Positions 22,181 to 33,494 of a stretch of 64,000 bases of DNA are shown here, piece by piece. A program made the translations under genes and the position numbers. The stretch comes from Anopheles merus (taxonomy: Eukaryota > Arthropoda > Insecta > Diptera > Culicidae). Location of the stretch: assembly GCF_017562075.2 (NCBI RefSeq), contig NW_024427592.1:358847-422846 (forward strand). Direction: 5' to 3'. Under the pieces are notes generated by a model. That model was not told the DNA's origin and searched no databases. It saw nothing but the letters and a program-made list of their open reading frames with translations. The stretch's first letter is position 1. Every line of letters begins with the position of its first letter.

Positions 22181-22528
22181 AGAATCTGTACTGTAGCAAT
22201 AGTGCTGCTGATGTTGCGTAGTGTTGGGTTCACGATCGTTAAGTAGCCTGCACAAGATGCCGTTACTACAGACTGCTTCAGTGGTGGTAAAGTTGTTTGT
22301 TGTAGGAGGAACAATCATCAGGTGAGTGCGTAAATTATCAACAAAAGTTGTTTCGGCGTTATTTGGCTCATATGCGGTGTACAGCTGATTAGCGAGCGTG
22401 CGAGTCTGCGTGATGTGTGTGAATTGTTTATCGGTGTTGATAAATTGTGGGTTTGCGGTGTGGGTAAGTGCGTGGAGTGTGTGCTGAAAGTATTGTGTGA
22501 TCCAACAGCTGTGGTGATCGAATGTGGT

Positions 22529-22915
22529 GATATAACTTAAACTAATATTGACGGCGTTGATAGCACGGCACATGAGTAGGAACGGGTCAGAGGAGCCAAA
22601 TTGCGTTCTACGCTCGTCGAGGGCCAACATTGCCCGAGTCCGGAGCGGCCTGGCCGGAACGTACAGGTTGATGGCAGCCAGTAGTGACGGAGAGTCAATA
22701 CGGCCGTCGAGAAGTCCCGTGATGAACGACAGCCTGGCTTTTCGTATTCGCTCACTTAGGGTGTGGAACCCGAGTAGTAAGCACCTAGTCCGGTAATCGA
22801 GACTTTGGTTCCATGAGCGAAGTGCAAATCGTGTAATTTTACGCTGGATTGATTCCAATCGAGCTAACGGACGCGCTGCAGTTGGCCACCATACGATATT
22901 TGCATATTCCATCAT
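22529..22915 (-). pseudogene. CR1-type RT C-terminal fragment of another LINE
   Basis: The minus strand encodes EYANIVWWPTAA, LARLESIQRKITRFALR and YRTRCLLLGFHTLSER, matching the end of LINE 1 RT (LARLEAIQRKLTRYALR, then ARCRLLGLEPLSVR) in order. It is cut on its 5' side by the hexanucleotide array and runs into the LINE 2 5' region on the other side. It is a different family from LINE 2 and 3. Confidence 0.75.
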
Positions 22916-24160
22916 CATAAACATAAACATAAACATAAACATAAACATAAACATAAACATAAACATAAACATAAACATAAACATAAACATAAACATAAAC
23001 ATAAACATAAACATAAACATAAACATAAACATAAACATAAACATAAACATAAACATAAACATAAACATAAACATAAACATAAACATAAACATAAACATAA
23101 ACATAAACATAAACATAAACATAAACATAAACATAAACATAAACATAAACATAAACATAAACATAAACATAAACATAAACATAAACATAAACATAAACAT
23201 AAACATAAACATAAACATAAACATAAACATAAACATAAACATAAACATAAACATAACAAAACATAAACATAAACATAAACATAAACATAAACATAAACAT
23301 AAACATAAACATAAACATAAACATAAACATAACATAAACATAAACATAAACATAAACATAAACATAAACATAAACATAAACATAAACATAAACATAAACA
23401 TAAACATAAACATAAACATAAACATAAACATAAACATAAACATAAACATAAACATAAACATAAACATAAACATAAACATAAACATAAACATAAACATAAA
23501 CATAAACATAAACATAAACATAAACATAAACATAAACATAAACATAAACATAAACATAAACATAAACATAAACATAAACATAAACATAAACATAAACATA
23601 AACATAAACATAAACATAAACATAAACATAAACATAAACATAAACATAAACATAAACATAAACATAAACATAAACATAAACATAAACATACATAAACATA
23701 AACATAAACATAAACATAAACATAAACATAAACATAAACATAAACATAAACATAAACATAAACATAAACATAAACATAAACATAAACATAAACATAAACA
23801 TAAACATAAACATAAACATAAACATAAACATAAACATAAACATAAACATAAACAAAAACATAAACATAAACATAAACATAAACATAAACATAAACATAAA
23901 CATAAACATAAACATAAACATAAACATAAACATAAACATAAACATAAACATAAACATAAACATAAACATAAACATAAACATAAACATAAACATAAACATA
24001 AACATAAACATAAACATAAACATAAACATAAACATAAACATAAACATAAACATAAACATAAACATAAACATAAACATAAACATAAACATAAACATAAACA
24101 TAAACATAAACATAAACATAAACATAAACATAAACATAAACATAAACATAAACATAAACA
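22916..24160. repeat. Hexanucleotide array (ATAAAC)n, about 207 units
   Basis: The hexamer ATAAAC repeats for about 1245 bp. It is interrupted only by small slips near 23254 (AACAAAAC), 23331 (loss of one A), 23690 (CATACATAAAC) and 23854 (AACAAAAAC). On the minus strand it reads TTTATG and opens three artificial frames of alternating Phe-Met, Cys-Leu or Tyr-Val. It lies between a truncated LINE fragment and a truncated gypsy fragment. Confidence 0.97.
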
Positions 24161-24606
24161 ACCTCTGTTCTGTGGGCGCCATTGACTTGGATAAGAACGC
24201 AAGAGGTTCCGGTATTCCTTGGTTGACTTGCTGCAAAACTGCCCCAACGGCAAAATTGGATGCATCAGTTTTCAGTGTGTAAATGGCGTCACACTTAGGA
24301 TGCACAAGCATGGTGGCGTTCGATAGCTCACTTTTGATGTGTTTTAGAGCTTTCTCGCATTCGTCTAACCATACGGATTCTTTCTTACTCTTTTTGCTGT
24401 GTTCCTTCATCAGTTGGTGTAGCGTTCTCAACTTGTGTAAATCATTGGGAATAAAGTAATGGTATTAGTTTACCATTTCCAAAATTATTCGAAGTTGTTT
24501 TACTGTAGTTGACAAGGGAAAATTGCAAATTATTTCAATTTTATCCGAGGTTGGACTTATTCCCTTTTCACAAATGGTGTGACTTAGGAAATCGATTGTA
24601 AATTGT
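24161..24606 (-). pseudogene. Ty3/gypsy pol fragment: RT end and RNase H start (CsRn1-like)
   Basis: Reading the minus strand from 24606: a segment equivalent to the RT connection (FLSHTICEKGISPTSDKI, then VKQLRIILEMVN), a stop, then the spacer (LHQLMKEHSKKSKK) and RNase H (TLKTDASNFAVGAVLQQV, PLAFLSKSMAPTEQR). It is truncated at 24161 by the hexanucleotide array and at about 24606 by the start of LINE 3. The motifs fit CsRn1-type gypsy elements, the same type as the integrase fragment at 28987. Confidence 0.8.
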
Positions 24607-24715
24607 AAGAAATGACGAACACATCGGCTCGGTTAGCATCGCTCTTGTTGCTGCAACGAAAACCTGCACCGCTCCCGTAGAATGGCCCGTATTTGCATTT
24701 GCCCCCGTCTGCACT

Positions 24716-25684
24716 ATGGAAATTGTGGAGGCATCTATCAGCTGCTGCCTGTGCGACTCCCCATTTCACCAGCGCTGCACTTCGGTTCCTGCTGATCTGT
24801 TCCTGCGCATTGCGGAATATAAACAATTACACTGGTGCTGTATTGGCTGCAACAACGTATTTATGAATCCGCGCACCAAGTTCGTAAAAGACGCAGCCAT
24901 GCAATCTGGCTTCCAGGCGGAAATAACAACAGTCGCCGAAAGCATCAAGACCGTTATGGAGCCATTGACTAACGAAATTAAAACTGGGTTGGCACGGATG
25001 AGCCAACTTGACCTAAAAACTCCACGTAGCAGTCACCCTCCCGCAAAAATTCGTCGCATAAATCCATCCAAACGTTTGTTTTCCGATGTCATTAAGGACA
25101 ATCACGCATTGTTTACATTCGGTGCTACGAGCAATCAAAGAAATAGCCAAAACAACAATACGAAGCGAATTGACGATGTTCAACGCAAAACTCATGCACC
25201 ACCTGTGATAACTGGCACAAAAAAGGATATAGCAGCTTTTCCTATCAAAATAGTTCCCGCTCATTCCGCGGTGCAAAAATGCGCGTTGTATATTTCCCGG
25301 CTCTCTCCCGATACAACCAGTGACCAAATTGTACAAATGGTCAAACAAGCTTTATCCATTGACGATGCTACAGCATACTGTCTTATTCGCCAGGGTACAA
25401 ATACGGCTATACTCTCATTCCTGTCGTTTAAAGTGTTAGTGCCTTTTTCACTACGTGACAAGGCTCTTTCCCCTGACACCTGGCCTCTTGGCCTATCAGT
25501 ACGTGAATTCATTGACTACCGAACTCAACAGCCTAGTGCAAATTTTCGTATACAACCGCCAATGGGTCTCTCCACCCCTACAACTTTGCCTACGGTGCTA
25601 AACATTCGGTCACCGCCACTGCTGGATCACACAATTTTATCGGCACACACTCCACGCACATCACCAACACCACAAACCCACTAA
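24716..25684 (+). CDS. LINE 3 ORF1 (PHD-like finger, nucleic-acid binding)
   Basis: The product is 322 aa from the ATG at 24716. The frame is open further upstream, and the first Cys of the finger (PVCT) lies just before this ATG, so the real start may be earlier. The N-terminus has CCLCDSPFHQRC and LHWCCIGC, a PHD-like metal-binding arrangement. A coiled or basic middle region follows, then the conserved segment DDATAYCLIRQG and WPLGLSVREF shared with LINE 1 ORF1, and a Thr/Pro-rich tail. ORF1 of such LINEs binds the element RNA and helps retrotransposition. The frame is uninterrupted. Confidence 0.8.
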   Translation: MEIVEASISCCLCDSPFHQRCTSVPADLFLRIAEYKQLHWCCIGCNNVFMNPRTKFVKDAAMQSGFQAEITTVAESIKTVMEPLTNEIKTGLARMSQLDLKTPRSSHPPAKIRRINPSKRLFSDVIKDNHALFTFGATSNQRNSQNNNTKRIDDVQRKTHAPPVITGTKKDIAAFPIKIVPAHSAVQKCALYISRLSPDTTSDQIVQMVKQALSIDDATAYCLIRQGTNTAILSFLSFKVLVPFSLRDKALSPDTWPLGLSVREFIDYRTQQPSANFRIQPPMGLSTPTTLPTVLNIRSPPLLDHTILSAHTPRTSPTPQTH

Positions 25685-25857
25685 TATTCACCGGTATTCA
25701 GTCCACGCACATCGCGCACACTTACAATCACACAAATCATCCTGACACGACTCAAGAAACGAAGAACACCGGCGATGAAACAACTTTAGTAAATAATAAT
25801 TGCACTTACCAGACGATTGTTTTTCCTACAACAAACAATATTTTTTCTACTGAGGCA

Positions 25858-28800
25858 GTGCTTGACGAAAGGCGCACGCAACTTAATGATCGTGAAACCA
25901 AAACAAACCATCGCCAAAGAACGGATACTACACAAACACAATCGCACGGCTATCATGTCAATCCTACAGGGGTCGCCTGCCGTAATAATACTGACGAACT
26001 ATTGTTCCTGTACCAAAACGTTAGAGGATTGAAATCTAAATGCAATCAAGTATTTGACTATGTTTCTACAACCCACTATGACGTTATTATCCTGACTGAA
26101 ACATGGTTGGATTCAACGATTTATTCCTCGGAATTGTTCCCGGATAATTATACAGTGTATAGAACAGACCGCAGCAGCAAAAATAGTAAAAAATCAATCG
26201 GTGGCGGGGTTCTTATTGCCGTTGCTTCACATCTACGTACAATACTTTGTCCTACACAGGATACCGTTGAGAAACTCTGGGTAAGAGTTTATGGTAATAA
26301 ACGTACTTTTATCACGGGCGTAGTGTACATTCCTCCAGATTTAGTAAACAACTCTACTACCATGCAAACTATCTGCTCCACCATAGATAATATTGCTTGT
26401 GCAACCACCGATACGTTTCTCCTATTCGGGGACTTTAACTTCCCCAATCTTTCCTGGAACACCGATGATTCTAATGTTCCTGCACTTCGAATCAATTATG
26501 AGAACTCACGTATTACGGATAACTGTCGCTCTTTGCTTGACTGCATCTACAGTAATGGACTTTCTCAGATCAACTTTATACCTAATGCATCGAATAACAT
26601 TCTCGATCTCATAATTGTCTCTGACGAGATCCTACATTATTGTGCCCCACCGGTGGTGTCACCTTTCCCTATGGTTGCCGTTGATGTTCATCATCCTCCT
26701 GTTGAACTACACTTAACTGGTGCTGGCAATACAGCTCGTTCCTGGCGTTCTACCTCACCAAACCGTGAGTCCGGCACACGTAACTACAGGCGAACTAACT
26801 TTATCCGTCTAGCTGAATTGCTTCAATCTACTGACTGGTCTTTCCTGGAAGGTAATCCGGATGTTAACTCAGCATTGGAACTATTTAACACAACACTACT
26901 GGCGCTTATATCTGATTGCTGTCCTCTAATGCCACCGCGTCGCAGTCCACCATGGTCTGATGCACGTTTACGCCGTCTAAAGCAAAACAAAGCGTCATGC
27001 TTTCGCTTTTACAGTACAAATGGTACACAACACTCCAAATTAAGGTTCATTGCTGCCCAGAATGTATATAGAAGCTATAACAGACAACTTCATACTCGTT
27101 ATCTCATTCGAGTGAAATTCTCGCTCATCAGACACCCAACACGATTCTGGAGGTATGTTGAATCAAAACGCGGTAACAGCTCGCTCCCCGATGTTCTCAC
27201 ATATAACAACGTCTCCACAAGCAGTAAGGAAGGCATGTGCAACTTATTTGCTGATCGTTTCAAGGACTGCTTTACTACGGATGATGCAAGCTTATCATTA
27301 GAAGCAGCTTTAAATAATGTGCCCCGTGATGTTGTTGACATTGACGTACGCGATATTATTATCTCGGTAGATACTGTACTACGTGCTCTGCAGCAGGTCA
27401 AAACCTCATACAACCCTGGACCCGATGGTATTCCTACGGCAATCCTTGCCAAATGCCGCGAATTTTTAGCAGAGCCTCTGTCTCAAATCTACCAACTCTC
27501 TTTTGCACAAAGTACTGTACCCACGGCCTGGAAATCCTCTGTGATGTTTCCGGTGTACAAAAAAGGGGATAAAAACTCTGCTGAGAACTACCGCGGTATA
27601 ACCACCTTGCCTTCTTGTGCCAAGGTGTTTGAGATCGTCATACAAAACTCGCTAATGTATCACTGTCGTTCTTATATTTCTACACGCCAGCATGGTTTCT
27701 TTCCTCGACGCAGTGTTACCACAAACCTGGTGGAATTCGTCTCCAACTGCCATGCAGCCTTTACTTCCGGAGCTCAGATGGATGCAGTATACACTGATCT
27801 TAAGGCTGCGTTTGATCGTGTGAACCATCGCTTGCTGTTGGCTAAGCTCGCCCGGATCGGTCTCTCTACTCCGCTGGTGAATTGGTTCAGGTCCTATATA
27901 TCTGAACGTAGCTACTACGTACAAGTCGATGGTGTTTCCTCTAACGTTTTCGAGAGTTCATCTGGCGTTCCTCAAGGCAGCAACTTGGGACCACTGCTGT
28001 TCTCGCTTTTTATTAACGACGTCACACCGGCCATTACGGAATCAGATTGTCTGCTTTATGCGGATGATGTTAGGCTGTTTCATGTCGTACGGAAAACTTC
28101 CGACTCTCTTTCTCTGGAAAGATCGGTTGATGTTTTTTCTGACTGGTGCAACTATAACGACCTGATAATTTCTGTTGATAAGTGTACGTCAATGTCGTTC
28201 TTTAGAATAGCTAGTCCAATAAAGTATAACTATAGCATATCAGCGACACAACTACCTAGGTGCAATACGGTCAGGGATTTGGGAGTCACCCTGGACCGTA
28301 AACTAGATTTCCGACAACATTACTGTGATATTTTAGACAAAGCTAACAAAACGATAGGATTTATTCGTCGACATTCGAGAGAGCTCAATGACCCGCATTG
28401 CTTGTTAACTCTGTATAAGTCCTATGTTCGTTCTATCCTCGAGTTTAGTTCTACAGTTTGGTGTCCGTTCTCTAGTGTGTAGTCCAATAGAATAGAAGCT
28501 GTCCAAAAGAGAGTTACACGTATTGTCCTACACTTCACTCCGTGGCGTAATGTAACCCCTCGTCCATCGTATCATACTCGTTGTTTGTTGTTTGGTCTGG
28601 ACACACTTGCTAGGAGACGTGATAATGCCCAATGTACGTTTATGTCCAAACTTATTGTCGGTGAGATAGATTCGCCAGAACTTCTGGCTAGAGTCAACAT
28701 AAATGTCCCTCCTAGAGTGATCCGTAACAACAGACTAATAAGAACTGACCTTACAAGACGTGCATACAGAGAACGACCCTATGACTTCCATGGCCCGTAA
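25858..28800 (+). pseudogene. LINE 3 ORF2: endonuclease and reverse transcriptase, one in-frame stop
   Basis: The open frame starts with no clear ATG (GTG at 25858) and runs 874 codons to a TAG at 28480-28482. The same frame continues to 28800 with the normal C-terminus (NRIEAVQKRVTRIVLHF, RCLLFGLDTL). Endonuclease blocks are FLYQNVRGLKSK, LTETWLD, LFGDFNFPNLSW and DVHHPPVEL. RT blocks are YNPGPDGIPTA, YTDLKAAFDRVNH, SGVPQGSNLGPLLF and YADDVRLF (near 28056). All catalytic motifs are intact, and the single stop falls in the C-terminal domain. Confidence 0.88.
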
Positions 28801-28986
28801 ATTTAATCAGTGTTACACTTCATTTGACCTACACCAACCTACAAGATTCTGTTGATCCGTCTTGACATTGTACACTGCGTTTAACCTGCTCTTTGTGTTA
28901 GTTATTTAAGTTCTAGTTTTAATTAAGTGATAAGGCCGCTTGTTTGGCCAATCACTTAAATACAATAAACAATTAAACAAAATACA

Positions 28987-29494
28987 TTGAATGGCCTGGT
29001 TCTCGATAAGAACTACCTAATGTTTGAGTCATCCACAGGGCGTAATAGGTTATATGTCCCTCTTTCTCTAAGGAAATCAATTTTCTACCGCTTGCACAAT
29101 TTGTCTCATCCAGGTATTCGTGCCTCACGGAAACTCTTATCAGAAAGATTTTTCTGGCCCTCGATGAACACGGATGTGGGCAACTGGACTCGGGAATGTC
29201 AAGGATGTCAAAAGACAAAAGTTGGTCGACACACTCGTTCTCCGTTAGAAGCAATAACCATTCCAAAAGGAAGGTTTGAACATGTGCACATGGACATAGT
29301 AGGGCCATTACCGCCTTCAGAAGAAATGACCTATTTGTTAACCATCGTGGATCGTTTCACTCGTTGGCCGGAGTGTTACCCTGTGGCTGATAAATATCTC
29401 AAGCATTAACGGTGGCAAAAACTTTCGTTAGGAATTATATTCCACGGTTTGGGTGCCCATTAAAAATTAATACCGATAGAGGTAGACAGTTTAT
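28987..29494 (+). pseudogene. Ty3/gypsy integrase fragment (CsRn1-like)
   Basis: The plus strand encodes an integrase finger (HNLSHPGIRASRKLL...C..C) and the first part of the core (HVHMDIVGPLPPSEEM, IVDRFTRWPECYPV). A stop at 29407-29409 ends the frame. The second catalytic block (INTDRGRQF) is still readable near 29467-29490 in another frame, and it breaks off into AT-rich sequence. It is probably from the same element as the fragment at 24161-24606, but in opposite orientation. Confidence 0.82.
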
Positions 29495-29744
29495 GCTATA
29501 TATTATATGCTATATATATTATTTATGAAAATGCAATGTGTACTGCATTGGACAATACTTGAAGCAAATTGTATTGATTTGATATTTGATTTGTCCAATT
29601 TAGATACCCTCGTAAGTCGAACCCGCGTAACTCGGGAGCAGACTGTACAAGTGCGGGGTGTACCTGATCGCCACTTTTGTGCTTGCTGTATTTTTTTTTT
29701 TTGTAGTACAATTATGGTTTTGATTTGTTTTTTGTTTTTTAAAG
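29495..29744. other. AT-rich stretch with a MITE scrap
   Basis: It begins with a TATATTATATGC run. It then has GCGTAACTCGGGAGCAGACT near 29625, which resembles GATAACTCGGGAACAGACT near 57521, so it is likely a remnant of a shared MITE. A poly-T tract ending in TTTGTAG (29690-29705) could be a splice acceptor for the following gene. Confidence 0.45.
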
Positions 29745-31691
29745 ATATAGTATCAGAGGCTGCGAGTACACCTGAACCAGTCAACGGGAGTATTTTGTCT
29801 CTTAATGTAGAAGATGAATTCTCCGAGGGCGTTAATTGTGTAGGAATCGATGATGATGGTGCCGATGTTTCGGCAGATCAAGGATTTAATCTACAAGATC
29901 ATTCATTGGAAGAATGTATTCGCTTTTGGGCTCCATCTTCAAATATCCCACACACATCGATTAATCTGTTGCTTAGAATATTCCGAGAGAAAACAACTCA
30001 TAGACTCCCCAAGGATGCACGTACTTTATTGCGAACAAATAAAGCAACTAAGCCTAATATTACAAACATCGGTACAGGGCAGTATTGGTACCAAGGTGTT
30101 GGAACATGCCTTACGAATACTTTTAGGTGGGTAACAACATTCACCCCTTTTCCTCAGAATACAATTGTCTATTTATTTTTTACATTGGTAGGAATGTGCA
30201 GTTTGAAGCAAATGCTGAATTGTCGCTCACTTTTTTTATCGACGGGTTGCCTCTGCACAAAAGTTCACGCACAACATTTTGGCCAATATTAATGGGGATT
30301 TATACGATGACCAATGACCGTTGCTATTTTTTGCGGCCAATCAAAGCCGTCTTCCGTCGACGAGTACCTTACTCCGTTGGTGGATGAGTTGAACTTGCTA
30401 ATGGAAAAACGCATTCAATTAGGCCGCAATCCCACTTCCGTGAAAATAAAAGTACGTGCCTTTATTGCAGATTCACCGGCCCGCGCTTTTATCAAAGGTA
30501 GATTTTTGCAACTTATTTCGTGACTTATACCATTCTAATTTTTTTTTTTTTATTATAGGTGTACAAAGTTTTGGAGGAAAACACGGATGTATGAAATGCA
30601 CGGTTGTTGGATATCGGCATCCAATTTCCAAAGCCATGTGTTTTCCTACTGGTTCAACGTTCCCTCCAAGAACCGACAGAAATTTTCGCTTGGGTTTATA
30701 TGGCGAGCATCACAAGGAAATAACGCCACTCCTAAAGCTTAAAAAAATTAATATTGTGAATGCCGCGTCTATTGCGGATGGCCTGCATTTGATAGACTAC
30801 GGTGTTACACGTAAAAATGTGCGGGGCTATACTTTTGGTCAATGGGGAGCACCAAAATGGTCGGAAGAAACATGCAAAATCATTTCTAAAGATTTGATTG
30901 GAATTGCACTACCATCTGAATTCCACAGAAAATTCCCAACCCTGTAGGATGTCAAGTTTTGGAAAGCTTCCGAATATAGTGCATTTTTACATTATGCTAG
31001 CATTTATGTACTGAAGGATCGCATTACCTCAGAAGCATATGACCATTTTCTTTTATATTTGTGTGCCATAACTATGCTGTCTACCGACTTTTACAAAAGC
31101 CATTGGAAAGTCGCTGATGATATGCTAGCACTTTATGTAAAAGAATATAGTCGTATATATGGGGAAGGTTATGTTAGCAGCAATGTACATAATCTTTTGC
31201 ACGTATATGATGAGGTAAATGATTTAGGAAACCTTAGAACACTCAGCGCATATACATATGAAAATTGTCTGCAAATGCAGAAGCACCTTTTGAGGCATGG
31301 GCATAAAAATCTGGAACAAGTGATTAATCGTTTATCCGAACTTGATCACCTCTTAGCTCCGAAGTCGTTGGAAAAGGATCATCCTTGCTATACTCTAAAT
31401 TTCGGAGATAAGATAAATATCCACTTACGTGAATTTGTTTTAAAAGAAGGTAACCGAGATGGATGGTTTTTGTCCTCAAAATTTGAGGTTGTACGGTACC
31501 GTAGTGCAAAAGCCTACAATAATAATATAAAAATAATTGGTAATGTACTGGCCGAAAAGATGGAGTATTTTGACCGTCCCATATCTTCTGCGATTTTGTA
31601 CATATGCAAGGGCAATGTAAACAATGTATCTGATTCTTTGGTTGAGTTTGAACCAAACGATATTATTGCCAAATATTGTTCCGTTATATAG
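29745..31691 (+). pseudogene. CACTA/EnSpm-like transposase gene with two introns, broken
   Basis: Three exon blocks can be joined in frame: about 29745-30126, 30192-30497 and 30559-31691. The introns 30127-30191 (65 bp) and 30498-30558 (61 bp) have GT-AG ends and restore the reading frame across FRNVQFEANAEL and FIKGVQSFGGKHG. Family landmarks are FFIDGLPLHKSSRTTFWPIL, VAIFCGQSKPSS, the Cys pair GGKHGCMKC, and NVHNLLHVYDEVNDLG near the end. These fit the Tnp2-type (Transposase_21) transposases of CACTA elements. Breaks: a frame change between about 30290 and 30315, and an in-frame TAG at 30945-30947. The rest is open to 31691. The start exon is uncertain. Confidence 0.65.
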
Positions 31692-32190
31692 AACGGGCAA
31701 GGAGATGCATTGTTTGTTCCCGTGGTGCATACATTATTTGAACCTCGTAATGCACACCACCAGCCAGAATAAAATATTTCGTAAGTTATTTTCGTTTTAT
31801 TAAGTTCATTTAGTAATCTATCCATTTTGGTAGTGCATGGTATCCTTAATTGAAAAAATAAATAAATAAAAAATACAAAAATAAAGTCCTTCCTAATTTT
31901 ATTCTAAAAATCCCAGTTCAAATAGTTCAACTATTTTATAATTATTTTAATTTTTTTTAACCTTTACATGGAGTGTGGCAAGATATTTTCTTGCTTTGTT
32001 TTGGTTCTTGGTGTTGGTGTTGGTACGTTATTTGCTGACGTCGATTACTGTTTTTGGTTTTTTTTTTTTAAATCTTCTAGCTGTTGATGTGAAAACCCTC
32101 CTAGCTCTTTAAATCCTAGCTAACACGTTTGTATAACTTTGTATACAGAATTTGTGCAAATCTGATGACAAGCGTCCTGTCCAAGTGAGC
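31692..32190. other. Spacer between convergent genes
   Basis: AT-rich 3' flanks of the two convergent genes. AATAAA occurs at 31767-31780 and 31857-31869 for the plus-strand gene. Nothing else was recognised. Confidence 0.5.
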
Positions 32191-33494
32191 TCATGAAAAT
32201 TTTTTTTTTGAGAAGCATATATCAATCGCACAGTGTAACAGGTGTTCCGTGCGTGTATCGTTTGTTTTGTATCTAATATATTGTATTAATTTTTGTCGAA
32301 ATTCTCGATCAGTTCCCAGTTGTTCATCAAAACTTTTTAATTCCTTCGCATCATTTATCGGGCTTAACTTAAAGCATGTCATTTTGCAATGATCATTCGA
32401 ACCAATCATGTTAGATTGTAACGCATGTTCAAAGACTTGTCGCAAAATTCGCTGTTCACTTATAATGGTATCCAATTTGGATATTATTGTGTTCTGATTT
32501 TTTATGATTAGCATCTGATCGAAAGCAGTTATATTTTGATTTGAGTCAGTTTGAACGTGCAATGGCGGAAAAGGTATAGATAACGAAGGTAATGATTGTA
32601 CCGAGTTGTGCAACGAAGTTGATTGTATACCTTCCGTTAAAGTTACTGGCTGACTAGAAGATCCAGCTTCTGGATTTGGCGGTTTCAATTCGATAACATC
32701 TAGCAACACTGGCCCTTCAAAGTTATTCAAATCTGTTTCGTTTGTAAAAGAGTTTGAAAGGATTGACGAAGGAAGCTCAAACAACGGCGGGGAAAGTGGC
32801 GGGCTGATCGTGTTTCGAGATGGATACATTGATGATTCTTCTGATCGTAACATTGATGATAAAAGTTTGCTGGAAGATTCGGCTGCCACACTTTGCGGTT
32901 GTAATTTGATCTCATCATTCACTGGCCCTGCAATAATATAAAAAAACATTCGTAGAACGCTTTGGTAATGTTGAAGGAAGCTTAATCGACTATGATGATG
33001 AAAGAGGCAATTTTAGCCTGTTTCGACACGGAAATGCTTCTGCACCATGCGTTAGAGGCTTACTTGAAGGAAGGACAACCGGACTCGAAGGCTGAAGGCG
33101 GGTCACATTCATACGAATCGGCCCCACAGCGCTATTGAAGTCAAAAACCGGTACTGAAGCTTCCGTTAGAGGAACGCTTGATTTGATCACGTGCGTGTAC
33201 TTTCCAACCGGCGGAACCAGGGGATAAAACACTACGGTTTTTCCTTCGGTCACTATTTCCGCGGCTTTGCTTTTCAATTGAACTGGCAATGTCACTTTAG
33301 TACCCATTTTTAACGTGACTGGCAAAGGTAGAACGCTTCCTTTCAGCTTGCGTTCAATAGAAGCATCGACATTCTTCATACTTTTCTTTTTAACTTTTTC
33401 CTACGGATATAAATAATGTTTACTAATAAGTACAAACATAACTTTGTTTATCTATTCAAGTTGAACTACTTACGATAGTATTTTTTGTAGCCAT
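32191..33494 (-). CDS. DUF4806-like protein, three-exon gene, partner of the transposase
   Basis: Exon 1 is 33474-33494 (ATG then six codons, ending MATKNTI), followed by a 73 bp intron with GTAAGT...TAG ends (33401-33473). Exon 2 continues in frame from 33400 (EKVKKKSMKNVDASIE) to about 33000. A second intron of ~60-100 bp ends at the acceptor GCAG at 32928-32931, and its donor is uncertain. Exon 3 runs to the stop at 32191. The C-terminus (CFKLSPINDAKELKSFDEQL, then REFRQKLIQYI) resembles the DUF4806 domain found in insect proteins, often beside CACTA-type transposases. The middle is Ser/Pro-rich. No stop or frameshift was seen. It faces the transposase tail to tail. Function is unknown; an accessory role in transposition is inference. 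Confidence 0.6.

Larger units (their letters stand above)
20278..22528 (-). mobile_element. CR1-clade LINE 2, 3' truncated with internal deletion
   Basis: Minus-strand remnants match LINE 3 of this window closely: the ORF2 N-terminus and endonuclease, then part of the RT. The copy lacks the RT after the motif PLLFSLFTNDVT (near 20340), an unusual loss because LINE copies usually lack the 5' end. About 85 codons between the endonuclease and RT are also missing. The 5' side joins a fragment of a different LINE near 22528. Confidence 0.8.
24607..28980 (+). mobile_element. CR1-clade LINE 3, nearly full length and nearly intact
   Basis: The plus strand has ORF1 (24716-25684) with a PHD-like finger, ORF2 with endonuclease and RT (25858-28800, one stop), and a ~180 bp 3' region with a hairpin-like GATAAGGCCGC...GGCCAATCAC and an A-rich end near 28960-28980. 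The 5' limit is approximate. It is flanked on both sides by pieces of a CsRn1-type gypsy element. Confidence 0.87.

Noticed and set aside
22916..24160. CRISPR array or telomere repeat
   Set aside because: The unit is a pure hexamer without spacers, and ATAAAC is not a known insect telomere unit. The flanks are interspersed repeats.
21914..24431. Long frames of 783 and 530 codons with Phe-Met, Tyr-Val or Cys-Leu repeats
   Set aside because: They are created by the hexanucleotide array, which has no stop in these frames. Only the flanking LINE and gypsy pieces are real coding remnants.
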